Origin: Paenibacillus sp. SZ31
GTDB taxonomy: Bacteria; Bacillota; Bacilli; Paenibacillales; Paenibacillaceae
DNA: 64,000 nt
Direction: 5' to 3'
Assembly: GCF_012912005.1 (NCBI RefSeq)
Contig: NZ_JABBEA010000001.1
Span: 868,001 to 932,000, forward strand
Numbering within the stretch: the stretch's first letter is position 1; each line of letters opens with the position of its first letter. Below the pieces are notes generated by a model. That model was not told the origin of the DNA. It ran no database searches and saw only the letters and a list, made by a program, of their open reading frames with translations. Made by a program: the position numbers and the translations under genes. This document shows positions 53,084-62,400 of this stretch, in pieces.

Positions 53084-53150
53084 AAAGAAACCGTTCTTTG
53101 GTGAAATGGAGGTACCACCCAACCATTGGATAGAGACGGTTTCTTTTTAT
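53084..53150 (-). promoter_or_regulatory. T-box-like antiterminator/terminator fragment
   Basis: On the minus strand, GAAACCGTC...GGTTGGGTGGTACCTCC...GAACGGTTTC then TTTTTT. The block GGGTGGTACC matches the core of the T-box (AGGGTGGNACCGCG) that binds the tRNA acceptor end, and the flanks form the competing terminator stem. There is no room for a specifier Stem I, because a coding region ends 40 bases upstream. It now probably acts as the terminator of the sulfur operon. Confidence 0.55.
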
Positions 53151-53189
53151 AATCAATATACTATGAATCAACTTTTCTTGCCTAATGAT

Positions 53190-54512
53190 TCACCCACCCT
53201 GCTTCACGTATCGATTAACAGGCACTGAAAGTCCCATATTTCCCCGCAGCGTATCATGCTCGTATTCCGTACGGAACAGTCCACGCTGTTGCAACACAGG
53301 CACGACCAACTCTACAAAAGCTTCGAGTCCATCCGGTACAGTCGGCAGGATAATGAATCCGTCCACTGCCCCCTCTTCGAACCATAGCTGCATCTTGTCG
53401 GCAATTGTTTCAGGTGTACCAAAAAACGGGGATCGGGGCTGTGCAACATGTAACGCAACCTCGCGTAGTGTCGATCCTTGCTCCCGTGCTTCCCGCTTAA
53501 TCTGATCCGTAAAACTTCGGAATCCATTGGAACCAAAATCGCCTAAATCCGGAAAAGGCTCATCCAGATCATATTGGGTAAAATCATGATAATCAAAGTA
53601 ACGACTTAAATATTGAACCGCATCATCAACGGAGCCCAGATGGAGAACCTCATCATATTTACGCTGGGCTTCCTCTTCGGTATGTCCCACAATGGGTGCA
53701 ATGCCCGGCAGAATCAGTATGTCTTCAGGCTTACGTCCGAAGGAGACCGCGCGCTGCTTCAGATCATCGTATACCGCCTTGGCTTCCTCCAGCGATTGAC
53801 CGTGGACAAATACAGCATCAGCCGTTTTTGCAGCAAAATCCCGGCCCGATTCCGACGCGCCTGCCTGGAAAACGACGGGATGCCCCTGCTTCGAACGCGC
53901 AATGTTCAGCGGTCCGGCCACCTCGTAAAATTCGCCTTTATGATTCAGCTTGTGCAGCTTCTCCGGATCAAAGAACACACCGCTTTCCTTGTCCCGAATC
54001 AACGCATCGTCTTCCCAGGAGTCCCATAATCCCCGTGTTACCTCCACGTACTCTTCCGCCATACGATAACGGGTTTCGTGGTCGGGATGGCCTCCCTTGT
54101 TGAAGTTGTCTGCTACACCTTCCGATGGCGAAGTCACCACATTCCACGCTGCACGTCCGCCGCTGAGATGATCCAGGGATGCAAACTGACGAGCCACCGT
54201 AAACGGTTCGCTATAGGATGTGGAGAGTGTTCCTGCCAATCCAATGTTTCTGGTCGATGCGGCAAGAGCAGACAGGACGGTAAGTGGCTCAAAACGATTC
54301 AAAAAATGAGGGATCGACTGCTCTGTAATATGCAAGCCATCGGCAATAAATACAAAATCAAGCTTGCCGGCCTCCGCCTGTCTAGCCTGCTGGATGTAAA
54401 AATCGATATTTATGCTTGCATCTGATGGCAGCTCGGGATGTCTCCAGCCCGAAACGCTGGAGCCGACGCCGTGTAGTGATGTTCCCAGCCTTAATTGACC
54501 CTCTCTCGACAT
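53190..54512 (-). CDS. LLM-class flavin monooxygenase (NtaA/SnaA/YtnJ type), 440 aa
   Basis: Bacterial luciferase-like TIM-barrel enzyme that uses FMNH2 and oxygen. Landmarks: [41 protein letters not shown] (flavin site), [28 protein letters not shown]. Related to B. subtilis YtnJ, used in N-acetyl-S-substituted cysteine breakdown. GAGAGGGG lies before the ATG. Last gene of the sulfur operon, 64 bases after its paralogue. Confidence 0.9.
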   Translation of the reverse strand: MSREGQLRLGTSLHGVGSSVSGWRHPELPSDASINIDFYIQQARQAEAGKLDFVFIADGLHITEQSIPHFLNRFEPLTVLSALAASTRNIGLAGTLSTSYSEPFTVARQFASLDHLSGGRAAWNVVTSPSEGVADNFNKGGHPDHETRYRMAEEYVEVTRGLWDSWEDDALIRDKESGVFFDPEKLHKLNHKGEFYEVAGPLNIARSKQGHPVVFQAGASESGRDFAAKTADAVFVHGQSLEEAKAVYDDLKQRAVSFGRKPEDILILPGIAPIVGHTEEEAQRKYDEVLHLGSVDDAVQYLSRYFDYHDFTQYDLDEPFPDLGDFGSNGFRSFTDQIKREAREQGSTLREVALHVAQPRSPFFGTPETIADKMQLWFEEGAVDGFIILPTVPDGLEAFVELVVPVLQQRGLFRTEYEHDTLRGNMGLSVPVNRYVKQGG

Positions 54513-54576
54513 TACGGTTCCCCTCTCAGTTAATGTAATCTCATTTTTATATCCGTTCTATCTGCAAACGTTTTGT

Positions 54577-55914
54577 TCAAAGTGCTTCTGCTGCTGTCGG
54601 CTGCTTTGCATAACGATTTTCCGGCACAGGCAAACCCAGATGCCCCCGTAGCGTATCGAATTCATATTCCGTGCGAAACACACCGCGCTCCTGCAAAATC
54701 GGCACGACGTCATCCACAAAAATATTAAGATCCTCCGGTGTAATCGGGTGTACGATGAAGCCGTCGGCTGCTTTTGTCTCGAACCAATGCTGCAGCGTAT
54801 CCGCTACCGTCTCGGCCGAGCCGATGAACGGAGAACGTGGGGCCACCGCTTCAAGAGCAACCTGCCGCAAAGTCTGTCCATGCTCGCGGGCTCTTGCTTT
54901 GATTCGGTCCGTGCCGCTACGAAACGAGTTCTGTCCGAGATCACCCAACTCCGGGAATGGCTCATCCAGTGCATACTGATGAAAATCATGATGGTCGAAA
55001 AACCGGCCCAACACGTCCAGCGCTTCCTCAATCGGAGTCTGTCTCGCAGCCTCCTGATATCTCAGCTCCGCCTCTTCATCGGTTTTACCAATAATCGGAA
55101 CAATGCCTACCATAATGGAAAGATCGTCTGCCGCGCGTCCTTCCTCCACGGTACGCCGCTTTACATCCTCATAGAATGCTCTTGCGTCCTCAATCGAGTT
55201 CTGTCCGGTAAATACTGCATCTGCACCCTTCGCCGCAAGCTGTTTTCCAGGCTCCGACGAGCCAGCCTGAAATACTACAGGTTGTCCCTGCTTCGTACGT
55301 GCAATGTTGAGCGGCCCCGCTACCTTAAAATGCTTACCTTCATGATTAACACGATGCAGCTTCGCAGGATCAAAAAAGACGCCCGTCTCCTTGTTTCGCA
55401 CAAAGGCGTCCGTCTCCCAGGAGTCCCACAAGCCGCGCACAACGTCCAAAAACTCCTCGGCAATCTCGTAACGCTCCCCGTGGGTCGGATGCGACTCTTT
55501 GCTATAGTTTGTTGCCGAGCCTTCTAACGGCGATGTGACCAGATTCCAGCCTCCGCGCCCCTTACTGATATGATCAAGAGAAGCAAACTGACGGGCCGCA
55601 TTAAAGGGTTCACTATACGAGCTGGACAATGTGCCAACCAGCCCGATCCGGGTGGTAACTGCCGCAAGCGCGGACAAAATCGTAAGTGGCTCGAAACGAT
55701 TTAGAAAATGAGGAATGGATTTTTCAGTGATAAACAGCCCATCGGCAATAAACACAAGGTCGAATTTGCCTCGTTCCGCCGTTTGGGCCTGCTGTGTGTA
55801 AAACTCAAGATTAACGCTGGCATCCACCGGCACACTGGGATGACGCCAACTGGACATCGTTCCACCAACACCCAAAATAATGCTGCCTAATTTAAGCTGT
55901 TTCGCTTTACTCAT
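54577..55914 (-). CDS. LLM-class flavin monooxygenase (NtaA/SnaA/YtnJ type), 445 aa
   Basis: Paralogue of the next gene, about 60 percent alike by eye and with the same landmarks ([53 protein letters not shown]). Tandem copies suggest two related substrates. ATG at 55914, with GGGAGGG four bases upstream; a longer frame adds eight unsupported residues. It follows the GNAT gene by 24 bases. Confidence 0.9.
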   Translation of the reverse strand: MSKAKQLKLGSIILGVGGTMSSWRHPSVPVDASVNLEFYTQQAQTAERGKFDLVFIADGLFITEKSIPHFLNRFEPLTILSALAAVTTRIGLVGTLSSSYSEPFNAARQFASLDHISKGRGGWNLVTSPLEGSATNYSKESHPTHGERYEIAEEFLDVVRGLWDSWETDAFVRNKETGVFFDPAKLHRVNHEGKHFKVAGPLNIARTKQGQPVVFQAGSSEPGKQLAAKGADAVFTGQNSIEDARAFYEDVKRRTVEEGRAADDLSIMVGIVPIIGKTDEEAELRYQEAARQTPIEEALDVLGRFFDHHDFHQYALDEPFPELGDLGQNSFRSGTDRIKARAREHGQTLRQVALEAVAPRSPFIGSAETVADTLQHWFETKAADGFIVHPITPEDLNIFVDDVVPILQERGVFRTEYEFDTLRGHLGLPVPENRYAKQPTAAEAL

Positions 55915-55938
55915 GGTCACCCTCCCGCATTGATCCAT

Positions 55939-56523
55939 TTATTGAAGCAGTGTAGTATCAGCCAACTGCAAACGATAGCTTTTGACTAACGTCTGCCCTG
56001 TAGTAAACTCCTTATCATGGGCTCGTTCAAAGCCCAGTCGCTCATAGAGACGGATGGCCTCTCCCATCATGTCCGAGGAATGAAGGTACAACGTATCCGC
56101 ACCTTGTTCTCTCGCAAGTTTGGCGCTCGCTCGAATGAGCTCTGTAGCCACACCTCTGCCGCGCGCCTTACCAGTCACGCCCAGCAAACGGATAATCGGG
56201 GAATGGATGCCAAGCTCTGCATTACCGTATGCTGTCTCGGATGAGGCATATACAAACACACTGCCTACAACTTCTCCGTCCAGTTCTGCTACAAGCTTGG
56301 CTATCGTTGACGATTTATTAATAGCTTCTACAATGCTTGCTTTATAGGCAAGCCATACATCCTGAGGAAGCTCTTGTTCATATTGGCTGTATGCCTCAAA
56401 CAGGATGGCCTCCAGCAAGCGAACGTCATCGGCTGCCGCTTCCCTGATGATCAGTTCCCGGCCGTCATTGCTCGGATTCGGTTGTTGCCTTTCCGTTGAT
56501 TGCGCCTCAGTCTTTCCCATCAT
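55939..56523 (-). CDS. GNAT-family N-acetyltransferase, 194 aa
   Basis: Acetyl-CoA-dependent acetyltransferase: IREAAADDVRLLEAILFEAY, LLGVTGKARGRGVATELIRA (the RGRGVA pyrophosphate loop) and LYLHSSDMMGEAIRLYERLG. In the B. subtilis ytmI operon a GNAT enzyme (YtmI/SnaA) N-acetylates S-modified cysteine before oxidation by YtnJ; this gene sits in the matching place. It starts within the DinB stop (ATGA overlap). Confidence 0.87.
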   Translation of the reverse strand: MMGKTEAQSTERQQPNPSNDGRELIIREAAADDVRLLEAILFEAYSQYEQELPQDVWLAYKASIVEAINKSSTIAKLVAELDGEVVGSVFVYASSETAYGNAELGIHSPIIRLLGVTGKARGRGVATELIRASAKLAREQGADTLYLHSSDMMGEAIRLYERLGFERAHDKEFTTGQTLVKSYRLQLADTTLLQ

Positions 56524-57017
56524 TGCACCTGCTTTTCAGCCGCTTCTTGCTTGATTCTGCGAATCTGGTTGAGATGGTTCTCCACATGAGCTACAAAAGC
56601 CGGGATGATCGCAGAAAGAGATACCGCCTCCCCTTTGAAGTTGATGCCGGTTTTGCTCCATTCCTCATCGCCCAGGCGCTCCAGTAGCCCTGAGTTGTAT
56701 TGAACCAGGCCATGAGCAATCGTAATCAGGCGAGAGATTTGCTCCTCATTTGCTTTCTGTCCAGCAACCCACGCATCCTGGTTAAAACCGGGTAGCGTCG
56801 CTTTTGATCCTGCTAGTATTTCACGAATGCGAAAGGAAACGACGATGCTGTGGTCCACCAGATGCGCCAGCACTTCGGTAACACTCCAGGAGGATGGAGA
56901 CGATTTCCATTTCAACTGCCGCTCGGTCAGTCCCGCGATTTCCTGTTCAATCTCTTCATAAGCGTCTACATACGCCGATATGATTGATGTTGTCTTCCCT
57001 GTTGTGTTCCCCATCAT
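56520..57017 (-). CDS. DinB-family protein, 165 aa
   Basis: Four-helix-bundle protein of the DinB/YfiT superfamily. Metal-ligand histidines expected from the pattern SVTEVLAHLVDHSIVVSFRI (helix 2) and PAFVAHVENHLNQIRRIKQE (helix 4). Members act as metal-dependent thiol-transferases, often with bacillithiol, which would suit a sulfur operon. Overlaps the following GNAT gene. Confidence 0.83.
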   Translation of the reverse strand: MMGNTTGKTTSIISAYVDAYEEIEQEIAGLTERQLKWKSSPSSWSVTEVLAHLVDHSIVVSFRIREILAGSKATLPGFNQDAWVAGQKANEEQISRLITIAHGLVQYNSGLLERLGDEEWSKTGINFKGEAVSLSAIIPAFVAHVENHLNQIRRIKQEAAEKQVQ

Positions 57018-57065
57018 TACCGCTCTCCGATCTGTATTATGAAATGGATTCGATTATAAACGTTA

Positions 57066-58082
57066 TTAACGTTGCACTAGTTCCTCTGTAAATGCTTCTC
57101 TAAGCAACTGGAAGGAACGAGTCCTCTTATCAAAATCAGGAATAATCGTTGTGAATACAAAACTGTTTACACCATACTCCTCTGACAGCGCGAGCAGCCG
57201 CTTCCGCACCGTTTCCTTTGTGCCGCGTGTAATGTCCGCCTCGCGCTCAACCGCCGTATAGGATTCTCCGGCCTGCCTTGCGAATTCCTCTGCCTGCTCC
57301 AGCGTCTGCACATTAACGGTTTTGCCACTGGCCAGCGTCACACGCACACTTTTATGCTGTCCCGCCAGCGCATTAGCCTCTTCTTCCGTCTCTGCCGCAA
57401 TCACAGACAAGGCCAGAATCGCTTGTGGCTCCCCGCCTTGCTCAGCGTTAAACTGTGTGTGGTAAGCATCCAACGCAGCGCGTGCCGTCTCGGGATCACT
57501 GTTAATAAATAGGGCGAACGCATAAGGAAGCCCCTGCCTTGCCGCCAGCTCTGCACTGGAAACGCTCGTACCCAGCATATAAATACCCGCTGGCTGTCCT
57601 GGTAACGGATGAGCCGTCAGCCCTGGCTGCGCATGGGATTCACTCGCCGGAGAATGCAGGAAGTCCTTAAGTTCCACCAATTTGTCCTCCAACGTTTCCG
57701 GCTCTGCGATTCCCTTTTGCAGCGCCTTCGTGGAACGAGGCAAGCCGCCCGGCGCTCGCCCGATGCCCAATTCAACCCGTCCCGGGGCCAGCGTCGCAAG
57801 TATATTGAAGTTTTCCGCTACCTTATATGGACTGTAATGCTGGAGCATTACACCACCGGAGCCGACCCGGATGGTATGGGTCTGTGCCAGCAAATACGAT
57901 ACGAGCACTTCTGGCGATGATCCGGCAACACCTTCCGAGTCATGATGCTCGGCTACCCAAAAACGATCATAGCCAAGAGACTCCGCGAGCATCGCCAGTT
58001 CTACTGTATTGTTCAGCGCCTCCGCAGCCGTCTGGCCGGGAAACACGATGCTTTGGTCCAAAATTCCTAATGTAAATGACAT
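57066..58082 (-). CDS. YtmO-like luciferase-family monooxygenase, 338 aa
   Basis: LLM-class protein of the MsnO8/YtmO subgroup: TLGILDQSIVFPGQTAAEAL, LAESLGYDRFWVAEHHDSEG, VGSGGVMLQHYSPYKVAENF, GRVELGIGRAPGG. B. subtilis YtmO is encoded next to tcyJKLMN. ATG at 58082, with GGAGGGGG seven bases upstream; a longer frame extends 92 codons without support. Follows the ABC genes after a 145-base gap with an inverted repeat. Confidence 0.88.
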   Translation of the reverse strand: MSFTLGILDQSIVFPGQTAAEALNNTVELAMLAESLGYDRFWVAEHHDSEGVAGSSPEVLVSYLLAQTHTIRVGSGGVMLQHYSPYKVAENFNILATLAPGRVELGIGRAPGGLPRSTKALQKGIAEPETLEDKLVELKDFLHSPASESHAQPGLTAHPLPGQPAGIYMLGTSVSSAELAARQGLPYAFALFINSDPETARAALDAYHTQFNAEQGGEPQAILALSVIAAETEEEANALAGQHKSVRVTLASGKTVNVQTLEQAEEFARQAGESYTAVEREADITRGTKETVRKRLLALSEEYGVNSFVFTTIIPDFDKRTRSFQLLREAFTEELVQR

Positions 58083-58146
58083 GTACAGTCCCCCTCCAAT
58101 GTTCCTTGAATCAATTTCATAACTCACTAAAAATGGTTTTTTGTAA

Positions 58147-58186
58147 CAAGATATAGACAAATTGAATCGTTTTGATCTATATCTTG
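58147..58186. repeat. Inverted repeat inside the sulfur operon
   Basis: CAAGATATAGA (58147-58157) and TCTATATCTTG (58176-58186), a perfect 11-base inverted repeat with an 18-base loop. It lies between the ATPase and YtmO-like genes. There is no T tract, so it could be an mRNA-stabilising or regulatory hairpin. Confidence 0.5.
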
Positions 58187-58227
58187 CCTTGATTGAAGTA
58201 GCTAAAGGTATTATGAAATTGATTCCC

Positions 58228-58980
58228 TTATATCGAGTATGCGGTGTCAGGCGTAATGCGTTTGAGAAATTGCTTCGTGCGTTCTTCCTTCGGATATCGG
58301 AACAACTGCTTCGGATCGCCTTCCTCCACAATGACACCGCCATCCATGAATACAACATGGTTCGCTACTTCCTGCGCAAAACCCATTTCGTGAGTAACGA
58401 TGATCATCGTTATTCCTTCCTCCGCAATTTGGCGAATGACAGCCAGCACCTCGCCTACAAGTTCCGGGTCAAGAGCAGAGGTCGGCTCGTCAAACAAAAT
58501 GACCTCTGGATTCATCGCCAACGCCCGTGCAATACCGACGCGCTGCTGCTGTCCACCAGACAGCTCGCTAGGGTACGAATCGAGCTTGTTTCCGAGGCCA
58601 ACTTTCTCCAGCAAGGCCGCACTGCGCGCCTTTGCTTCCTCCTTCGGCACTTTACGGACAGCGACAAGCCCCTCCATCACATTTTGCAGCGCCGTTTTGT
58701 GGCGAAATAAATTATATTGCTGGAATACCATCGCCGATTTTTGGCGCAGAGCATGGATATCCTTTTTGTTATGCTGCTTGTAATTCAGGGTAAAGTCTCC
58801 GATGCTGATATGCCCGGAATCCGGCTTCTCCAAATAATTGATGCAACGCAGAAGTGTTGTTTTGCCAGAACCGCTTGGTCCCAGAATGGCAACAACCTCT
58901 CCGCGCTTTACACTCAGATCAATTCCCGAAAGCACTTTATTGTCCCCGAAGCTTTTGTGTATTTGCTTAAGTTCAATCAT
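58228..58980 (-). CDS. tcyN: Polar amino-acid ABC transporter ATPase (TcyN-like), 250 aa
   Basis: Energises uptake of cystine or related S-compounds. Walker [12 protein letters not shown], signature [15 protein letters not shown], Walker [14 protein letters not shown]-loop [13 protein letters not shown]. Start overlaps the permease stop by four bases. The order SBP, permease, permease, ATPase, YtmO-like matches tcyJ(K)LMN-ytmO of B. subtilis. Confidence 0.92.
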   Translation of the reverse strand: MIELKQIHKSFGDNKVLSGIDLSVKRGEVVAILGPSGSGKTTLLRCINYLEKPDSGHISIGDFTLNYKQHNKKDIHALRQKSAMVFQQYNLFRHKTALQNVMEGLVAVRKVPKEEAKARSAALLEKVGLGNKLDSYPSELSGGQQQRVGIARALAMNPEVILFDEPTSALDPELVGEVLAVIRQIAEEGITMIIVTHEMGFAQEVANHVVFMDGGVIVEEGDPKQLFRYPKEERTKQFLKRITPDTAYSI

Positions 58981-59687
58981 GACACGCCTCCCCGGCTGTA
59001 CGCCCTGAACCGCTTCTCTGCCAGCGCGGTCAGTCTTTCAATAGTTATGGTCAGACCCCAGAAAATGAGAGCTGCCGCCACATACGCCTCAAAAAACTTC
59101 CAGTTGGTCGATGCGACAATTTGCGCCTTGGCGTTAATCTCCACCACAGAGACCGCAAATGCTAGCGTTGAACCATGCAGCATACCAATCAGCATGTTCG
59201 AAATGTTGGGCAGACTCGCCGCAAAAGCCTGCGGCAACACAATTCGGCGCATCGCCTTCGATGCTGTCATGCCAAGGGAATAAGCAGCCTCGATCTGCCC
59301 GCGATCAACCGAGAGCAAGCCGGATCTAACAATCTCTGACGCATAAGCCCCAGCCGTAATCGAAAATGCGAGGTAGGCAAAGCCGATCAACGGAATCGAC
59401 GCGGAGTTGAATCCAAGTCCGAGCGATGCTGTCACACTGTCAATCACCATGGGCAGACCGAAATAGATCAGAAGCAAATGTGTAATCATTGGCGTACCGC
59501 GAATAAATGTAACGTAGGCAGCCGCCAGCTGACTCAGCACAGGAATCCGAAATTGGCGGACAAGCGCAACGGCTGTGCCGATGATAAAACCGAAGACAAC
59601 CGATACAGCGGTAATCGCCAGCGTAATCGGGATGACACCGAGAAGCTCCACGAAAGCGGTCCATACAAAGGAAAGATCAAAGCTCAT
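58977..59687 (-). CDS. tcyM: Amino-acid ABC permease (TcyM-like), 236 aa
   Basis: HisM-family inner-membrane permease, five helices, with the EAA loop [20 protein letters not shown]. Works as a heterodimer with the gene before it; overlaps it and the ATPase gene by four bases each. Confidence 0.9.
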   Translation of the reverse strand: MSFDLSFVWTAFVELLGVIPITLAITAVSVVFGFIIGTAVALVRQFRIPVLSQLAAAYVTFIRGTPMITHLLLIYFGLPMVIDSVTASLGLGFNSASIPLIGFAYLAFSITAGAYASEIVRSGLLSVDRGQIEAAYSLGMTASKAMRRIVLPQAFAASLPNISNMLIGMLHGSTLAFAVSVVEINAKAQIVASTNWKFFEAYVAAALIFWGLTITIERLTALAEKRFRAYSRGGVS

Positions 59688-60379
59688 ATCGGAGCAAACC
59701 CCCTCTTCTGTACTTTCCGCTCAAGCACACGGAACACCCGATCCAGCACAAAGCTTAGAACAAAATAAATGAGAGCCAGTGAGATATACGCTTCGATAAA
59801 ATGACGAGAGATCGTTGCCAGTGTGGAGGATTTGCCGGTCATCTCCATGACACCCACACTGAAAGCAAGTGATGTATCCTTCAGGCTGCCAATCACCATA
59901 TTGGAGAATATAGGCAGTGCCGTCACATATGCCTGCGGCAATACAATCCGGAAAAAGGCTTGTGGGCCAGACATGCCCAGCGCATAAGCAGCCTCGACCT
60001 GCCCCCGATCCACCGATGCGACTGAAGCCCGAATCATCTCCACCATAAACGCTCCGCTATTCAACGAGTAAGTCATAATGACAAAATACAGTGCAGGTGC
60101 ACGATTGGCATTAATACCGAACAAACCTAAAATTTCCGGTACACCGTAATAGAACAAAAACAGCTGAATCAGGATCGGTGTACCGCGAAAAAAGGATACA
60201 TACAGCTTAGACAGCTGTTTCAGCACCGGAATATTATACATCTGCGGCAGTGCCGCGATGGAACTGATGATAAGTCCAAGCACCATTGCACTAACTACAA
60301 TTAGAAGCGTAGTACTGATAGTGGGTAGGAGCTTTACAAAGTAGTCAATGACATAACTGAATTCAAATGGTGCACCCAT
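59684..60379 (-). CDS. tcyL: Amino-acid ABC permease (TcyL-like), 231 aa
   Basis: HisM-family permease with the EAA loop AAYALGMSGPQAFFRIVLPQ and the family phrase KLYVSFFRGTPILIQLFLFY. Follows the binding-protein gene by 27 bases, and its stop overlaps the next permease. Confidence 0.9.
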   Translation of the reverse strand: MGAPFEFSYVIDYFVKLLPTISTTLLIVVSAMVLGLIISSIAALPQMYNIPVLKQLSKLYVSFFRGTPILIQLFLFYYGVPEILGLFGINANRAPALYFVIMTYSLNSGAFMVEMIRASVASVDRGQVEAAYALGMSGPQAFFRIVLPQAYVTALPIFSNMVIGSLKDTSLAFSVGVMEMTGKSSTLATISRHFIEAYISLALIYFVLSFVLDRVFRVLERKVQKRGFAPI

Positions 60380-60406
60380 CGCAGCGACCTGCCTTTCCTC
60401 TACGTG

Positions 60407-61234
60407 TTATTTGGCTTCCGATTGCGTAGCGTCAAAACCAAGCCATTGCTCGCTCAGTTGCTTCAATGTGCCGTCAGCCTTGATTTCCTTCAGCACTTCA
60501 TCGACACGGTCAGCGAGTTTTTGCTGCTCAGGGTCGTTTTTGCGGAACATAAACAGCGTGTCTGATTCACTAAGCGGCGCACCGACCAGTTTCAAATCGT
60601 TGTTTGGATCGATAAGTGGAAGGGTAAAGTCTGCAGCTATAGACGCTACAACCCGTTTGGACTTGAGTTGTGAGATTAAATCGTTGGCCACACCACTTGA
60701 ATACACAATTTCAAGTGCATTGTCATGCTCCTTGTTGTAGTTTTCCAGCAAGATGGCTTGTGCACTGGTTGCTGTAGTAAATACTTTCTTGCCCTTCAAA
60801 TCGTCAATGGATTGAATGGAGTTGTCATCTTTAAGAACGGCAATTTTGTTTTTCCAATGGGAATACGCTTCTTTGTTGAACAGATATTTCTCCTCGCGCT
60901 CCGGATTTTTTTCCATTTGATGTGCAACCATGTCAATCTTGTTCGTTTCAAGGCTCAGCAGCAAGTTGGTGAACTCCAGCGTCTGAAACTCGAACTCGTA
61001 ATCATCAAGCCGTTTATCAATTTCTCTGACCAGTTCTACATCGTAACCCGTCAGCTTATCATTTTCGTCAATAAAGGCTACATTCGGAAACTGTGTGCCT
61101 GTTCCCACAATAATCTGGGTTGGTTCGTTTGCCCCCTCAGCTCCCGATGCCGTCTTCGCTTCTCCCCCGGTGTTGCATCCTGTCAACGCCAGAACTAGTG
61201 CAGTAGTTAGTGTTAAAACAGACCATTTTTTCAT
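60407..61234 (-). CDS. Cystine/S-compound-binding lipoprotein (TcyJ/TcyK-like), 275 aa
   Basis: Polar-amino-acid SBP_bac_3 lipoprotein: lipobox LALTGC (C20), FIDENDKLTGYDVELVREID and NLLLSLETNKIDMVAHQMEK, GKKVFTTATSAQAILLENYN, all typical of cystine-type binding proteins. GGGGGA lies eight bases before the ATG. First gene of the operon; only one binding protein is present where B. subtilis has two (TcyJ and TcyK). Confidence 0.9.
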   Translation of the reverse strand: MKKWSVLTLTTALVLALTGCNTGGEAKTASGAEGANEPTQIIVGTGTQFPNVAFIDENDKLTGYDVELVREIDKRLDDYEFEFQTLEFTNLLLSLETNKIDMVAHQMEKNPEREEKYLFNKEAYSHWKNKIAVLKDDNSIQSIDDLKGKKVFTTATSAQAILLENYNKEHDNALEIVYSSGVANDLISQLKSKRVVASIAADFTLPLIDPNNDLKLVGAPLSESDTLFMFRKNDPEQQKLADRVDEVLKEIKADGTLKQLSEQWLGFDATQSEAK

Positions 61235-61575
61235 GTTTGTATCCCCCGTTATGTTTTATATTATTTTTAAACCACCAATTCATACATGTTAAGTAGGAAT
61301 TAATTGATCTAAAAATATCATCCCAGTGGGAATATCGTCAACGGGTATACTTATAGAACTATTCTATATGTAAATTCAATTATTCAATGTGTGCGATTAC
61401 ACGATTCCCTATTCACTATATTTTGTGTCGGGAAAGTCTCTTATTGTGAGAGTTTAGAGACATAGGATCGACAAAAAAAGCCGGACATTTAATGCCCCGG
61501 CTTCTTTGTTTTCGCAAGTATACATTCAGTTCATTCAAACCATTCATACATATGTTAGTGCTTTCCAATCAACGT
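61235..61575. other. Intergenic region: promoter of the sulfur operon and a terminator
   Basis: AT-rich, no gene. TAGGAATT at 61294-61301 recalls the conserved end of CymR boxes, the cysteine-metabolism repressor of Bacilli, but the rest of the consensus is poor. The hairpin AAGCCGG...CCGGCTT (about 61478-61504), with A and T runs on each side, works as a two-way terminator. No S-box or other riboswitch was seen. Confidence 0.4.
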
Positions 61576-62025
61576 TCACATCCGATCGTCAATTTTCCAT
61601 CCCTCGTTTTCGAAGAGTATAGAATACGTGGATTCATCTTTTTGGCCATCTTCCCATGTTCTAGATACTTCAATTAAGATCTCATCATTTTCACTTACTT
61701 CAATGTTATTTATATCTACCGATTCTAACTTAAGAGAATCCTTGTTCAATTGATAATATACTTTAACCATCTCATCGACTGTTGCTTCTTCTGTATAGTC
61801 TCCTGTACACCATGCATATACGCTTTTCACATATGTTTCTGTCGTGTAGTCTTTCCATCTCCGGATATCATCAAAATGTTGAAAGTAGTTATTCACAGTA
61901 AGCATAAAATCATGATTAGGTATTTCTTGCACATTATAATTAATTTCTATCATTTCTCTTGTTCCACATCCCGTACTACACAAGATGATAAGAATGAGTA
62001 TAAGACATGCTTTAGAATATTTCAT
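61576..62025 (-). CDS. Hypothetical lipoprotein, 149 aa
   Basis: Lipobox LCSTGC at residue 20, then a small NTF2-like or cystatin-like domain (YFQHFDDIRRWKDYTTETYV, ISENDEILIEVSRTWEDG-type strands, ILFENEGWKIDD). No family recognised. AGAAGGAG lies five bases before the ATG. The leader begins at the GTTGGAAC end of repeat R8, so it is arranged like a cassette gene. Confidence 0.65.
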   Translation of the reverse strand: MKYSKACLILILIILCSTGCGTREMIEINYNVQEIPNHDFMLTVNNYFQHFDDIRRWKDYTTETYVKSVYAWCTGDYTEEATVDEMVKVYYQLNKDSLKLESVDINNIEVSENDEILIEVSRTWEDGQKDESTYSILFENEGWKIDDRM

Positions 62026-62050
62026 ATAAACTCCTTCTCTTGCTTGTATC

Positions 62051-62136
62051 GTTGTTCCAACAGACTACTTCCTTGAAATTCAACTCGCAGACCAAGGCTC
62101 CATTAGGAGCCCCAGCTCGAATGTTCTGTTATCAGA
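62051..62136 (-). repeat. attC-like repeat R8 (divergent)
   Basis: Minus strand: CTTCTGATAAC end, AACATTCGAGCTGGGG, hairpin GGCTCC...GGAGCC, CCTTGGTCT (shared with R7 and R4), TGAATTTCAAGGAA and a GTTGGAAC end. Less alike than R1-R7 but the element order is kept. Confidence 0.5.
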
Positions 62137-62159
62137 AGTACTCCCCTTCTATGTACTAC

Positions 62160-62342
62160 CTACAAGAGTCGTTTTAGTATTACTTCTACTTCTTCTCTTA
62201 ATTCACTTTGTATCTCATCACTTGTTGGGTAGTCCCTTATTCTTTCTAGCTCTGGTTTAAGTATTTCTAGTGCAATTGGCCAATTCATGTCTTGTTGCCA
62301 TATAAGTAAATCAAGGATCGAATATCCATATTGGTTCACCAC
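62160..62342 (-). CDS. DUF5071-like small protein or fragment, 60 aa
   Basis: LLIWQQDMNWPIALEILKPE strongly recalls the core of DUF5071 (W-x-x-DMNWP-x-A). The family is usually twice this length, so this is probably 5'-truncated. GTG start without a good ribosome site. Repeat R8 lies just downstream on the same strand. Confidence 0.5.
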   Translation of the reverse strand: MVNQYGYSILDLLIWQQDMNWPIALEILKPELERIRDYPTSDEIQSELREEVEVILKRLL

Positions 62343-62400
62343 TATTCTTTATTTGAATTTACTTTTGATCTATAAATAAATCTCATGTGAGTATCTCTGA

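Noticed and set aside
53084..53118. Protein start inside the T-box-like hairpin (79-residue frame)
   Set aside because: The first 30 codons are the hairpin itself; only the later part looks protein-like.
54748..55527. 259-residue plus-strand open frame
   Set aside because: It lies antisense within the flavin monooxygenase gene, which has clear family motifs and a ribosome site; the antisense frame has neither.
61294..61301. CymR box before the sulfur operon
   Set aside because: Only the TAGGAATT part is present; the remaining consensus does not fit well enough to list as a site.
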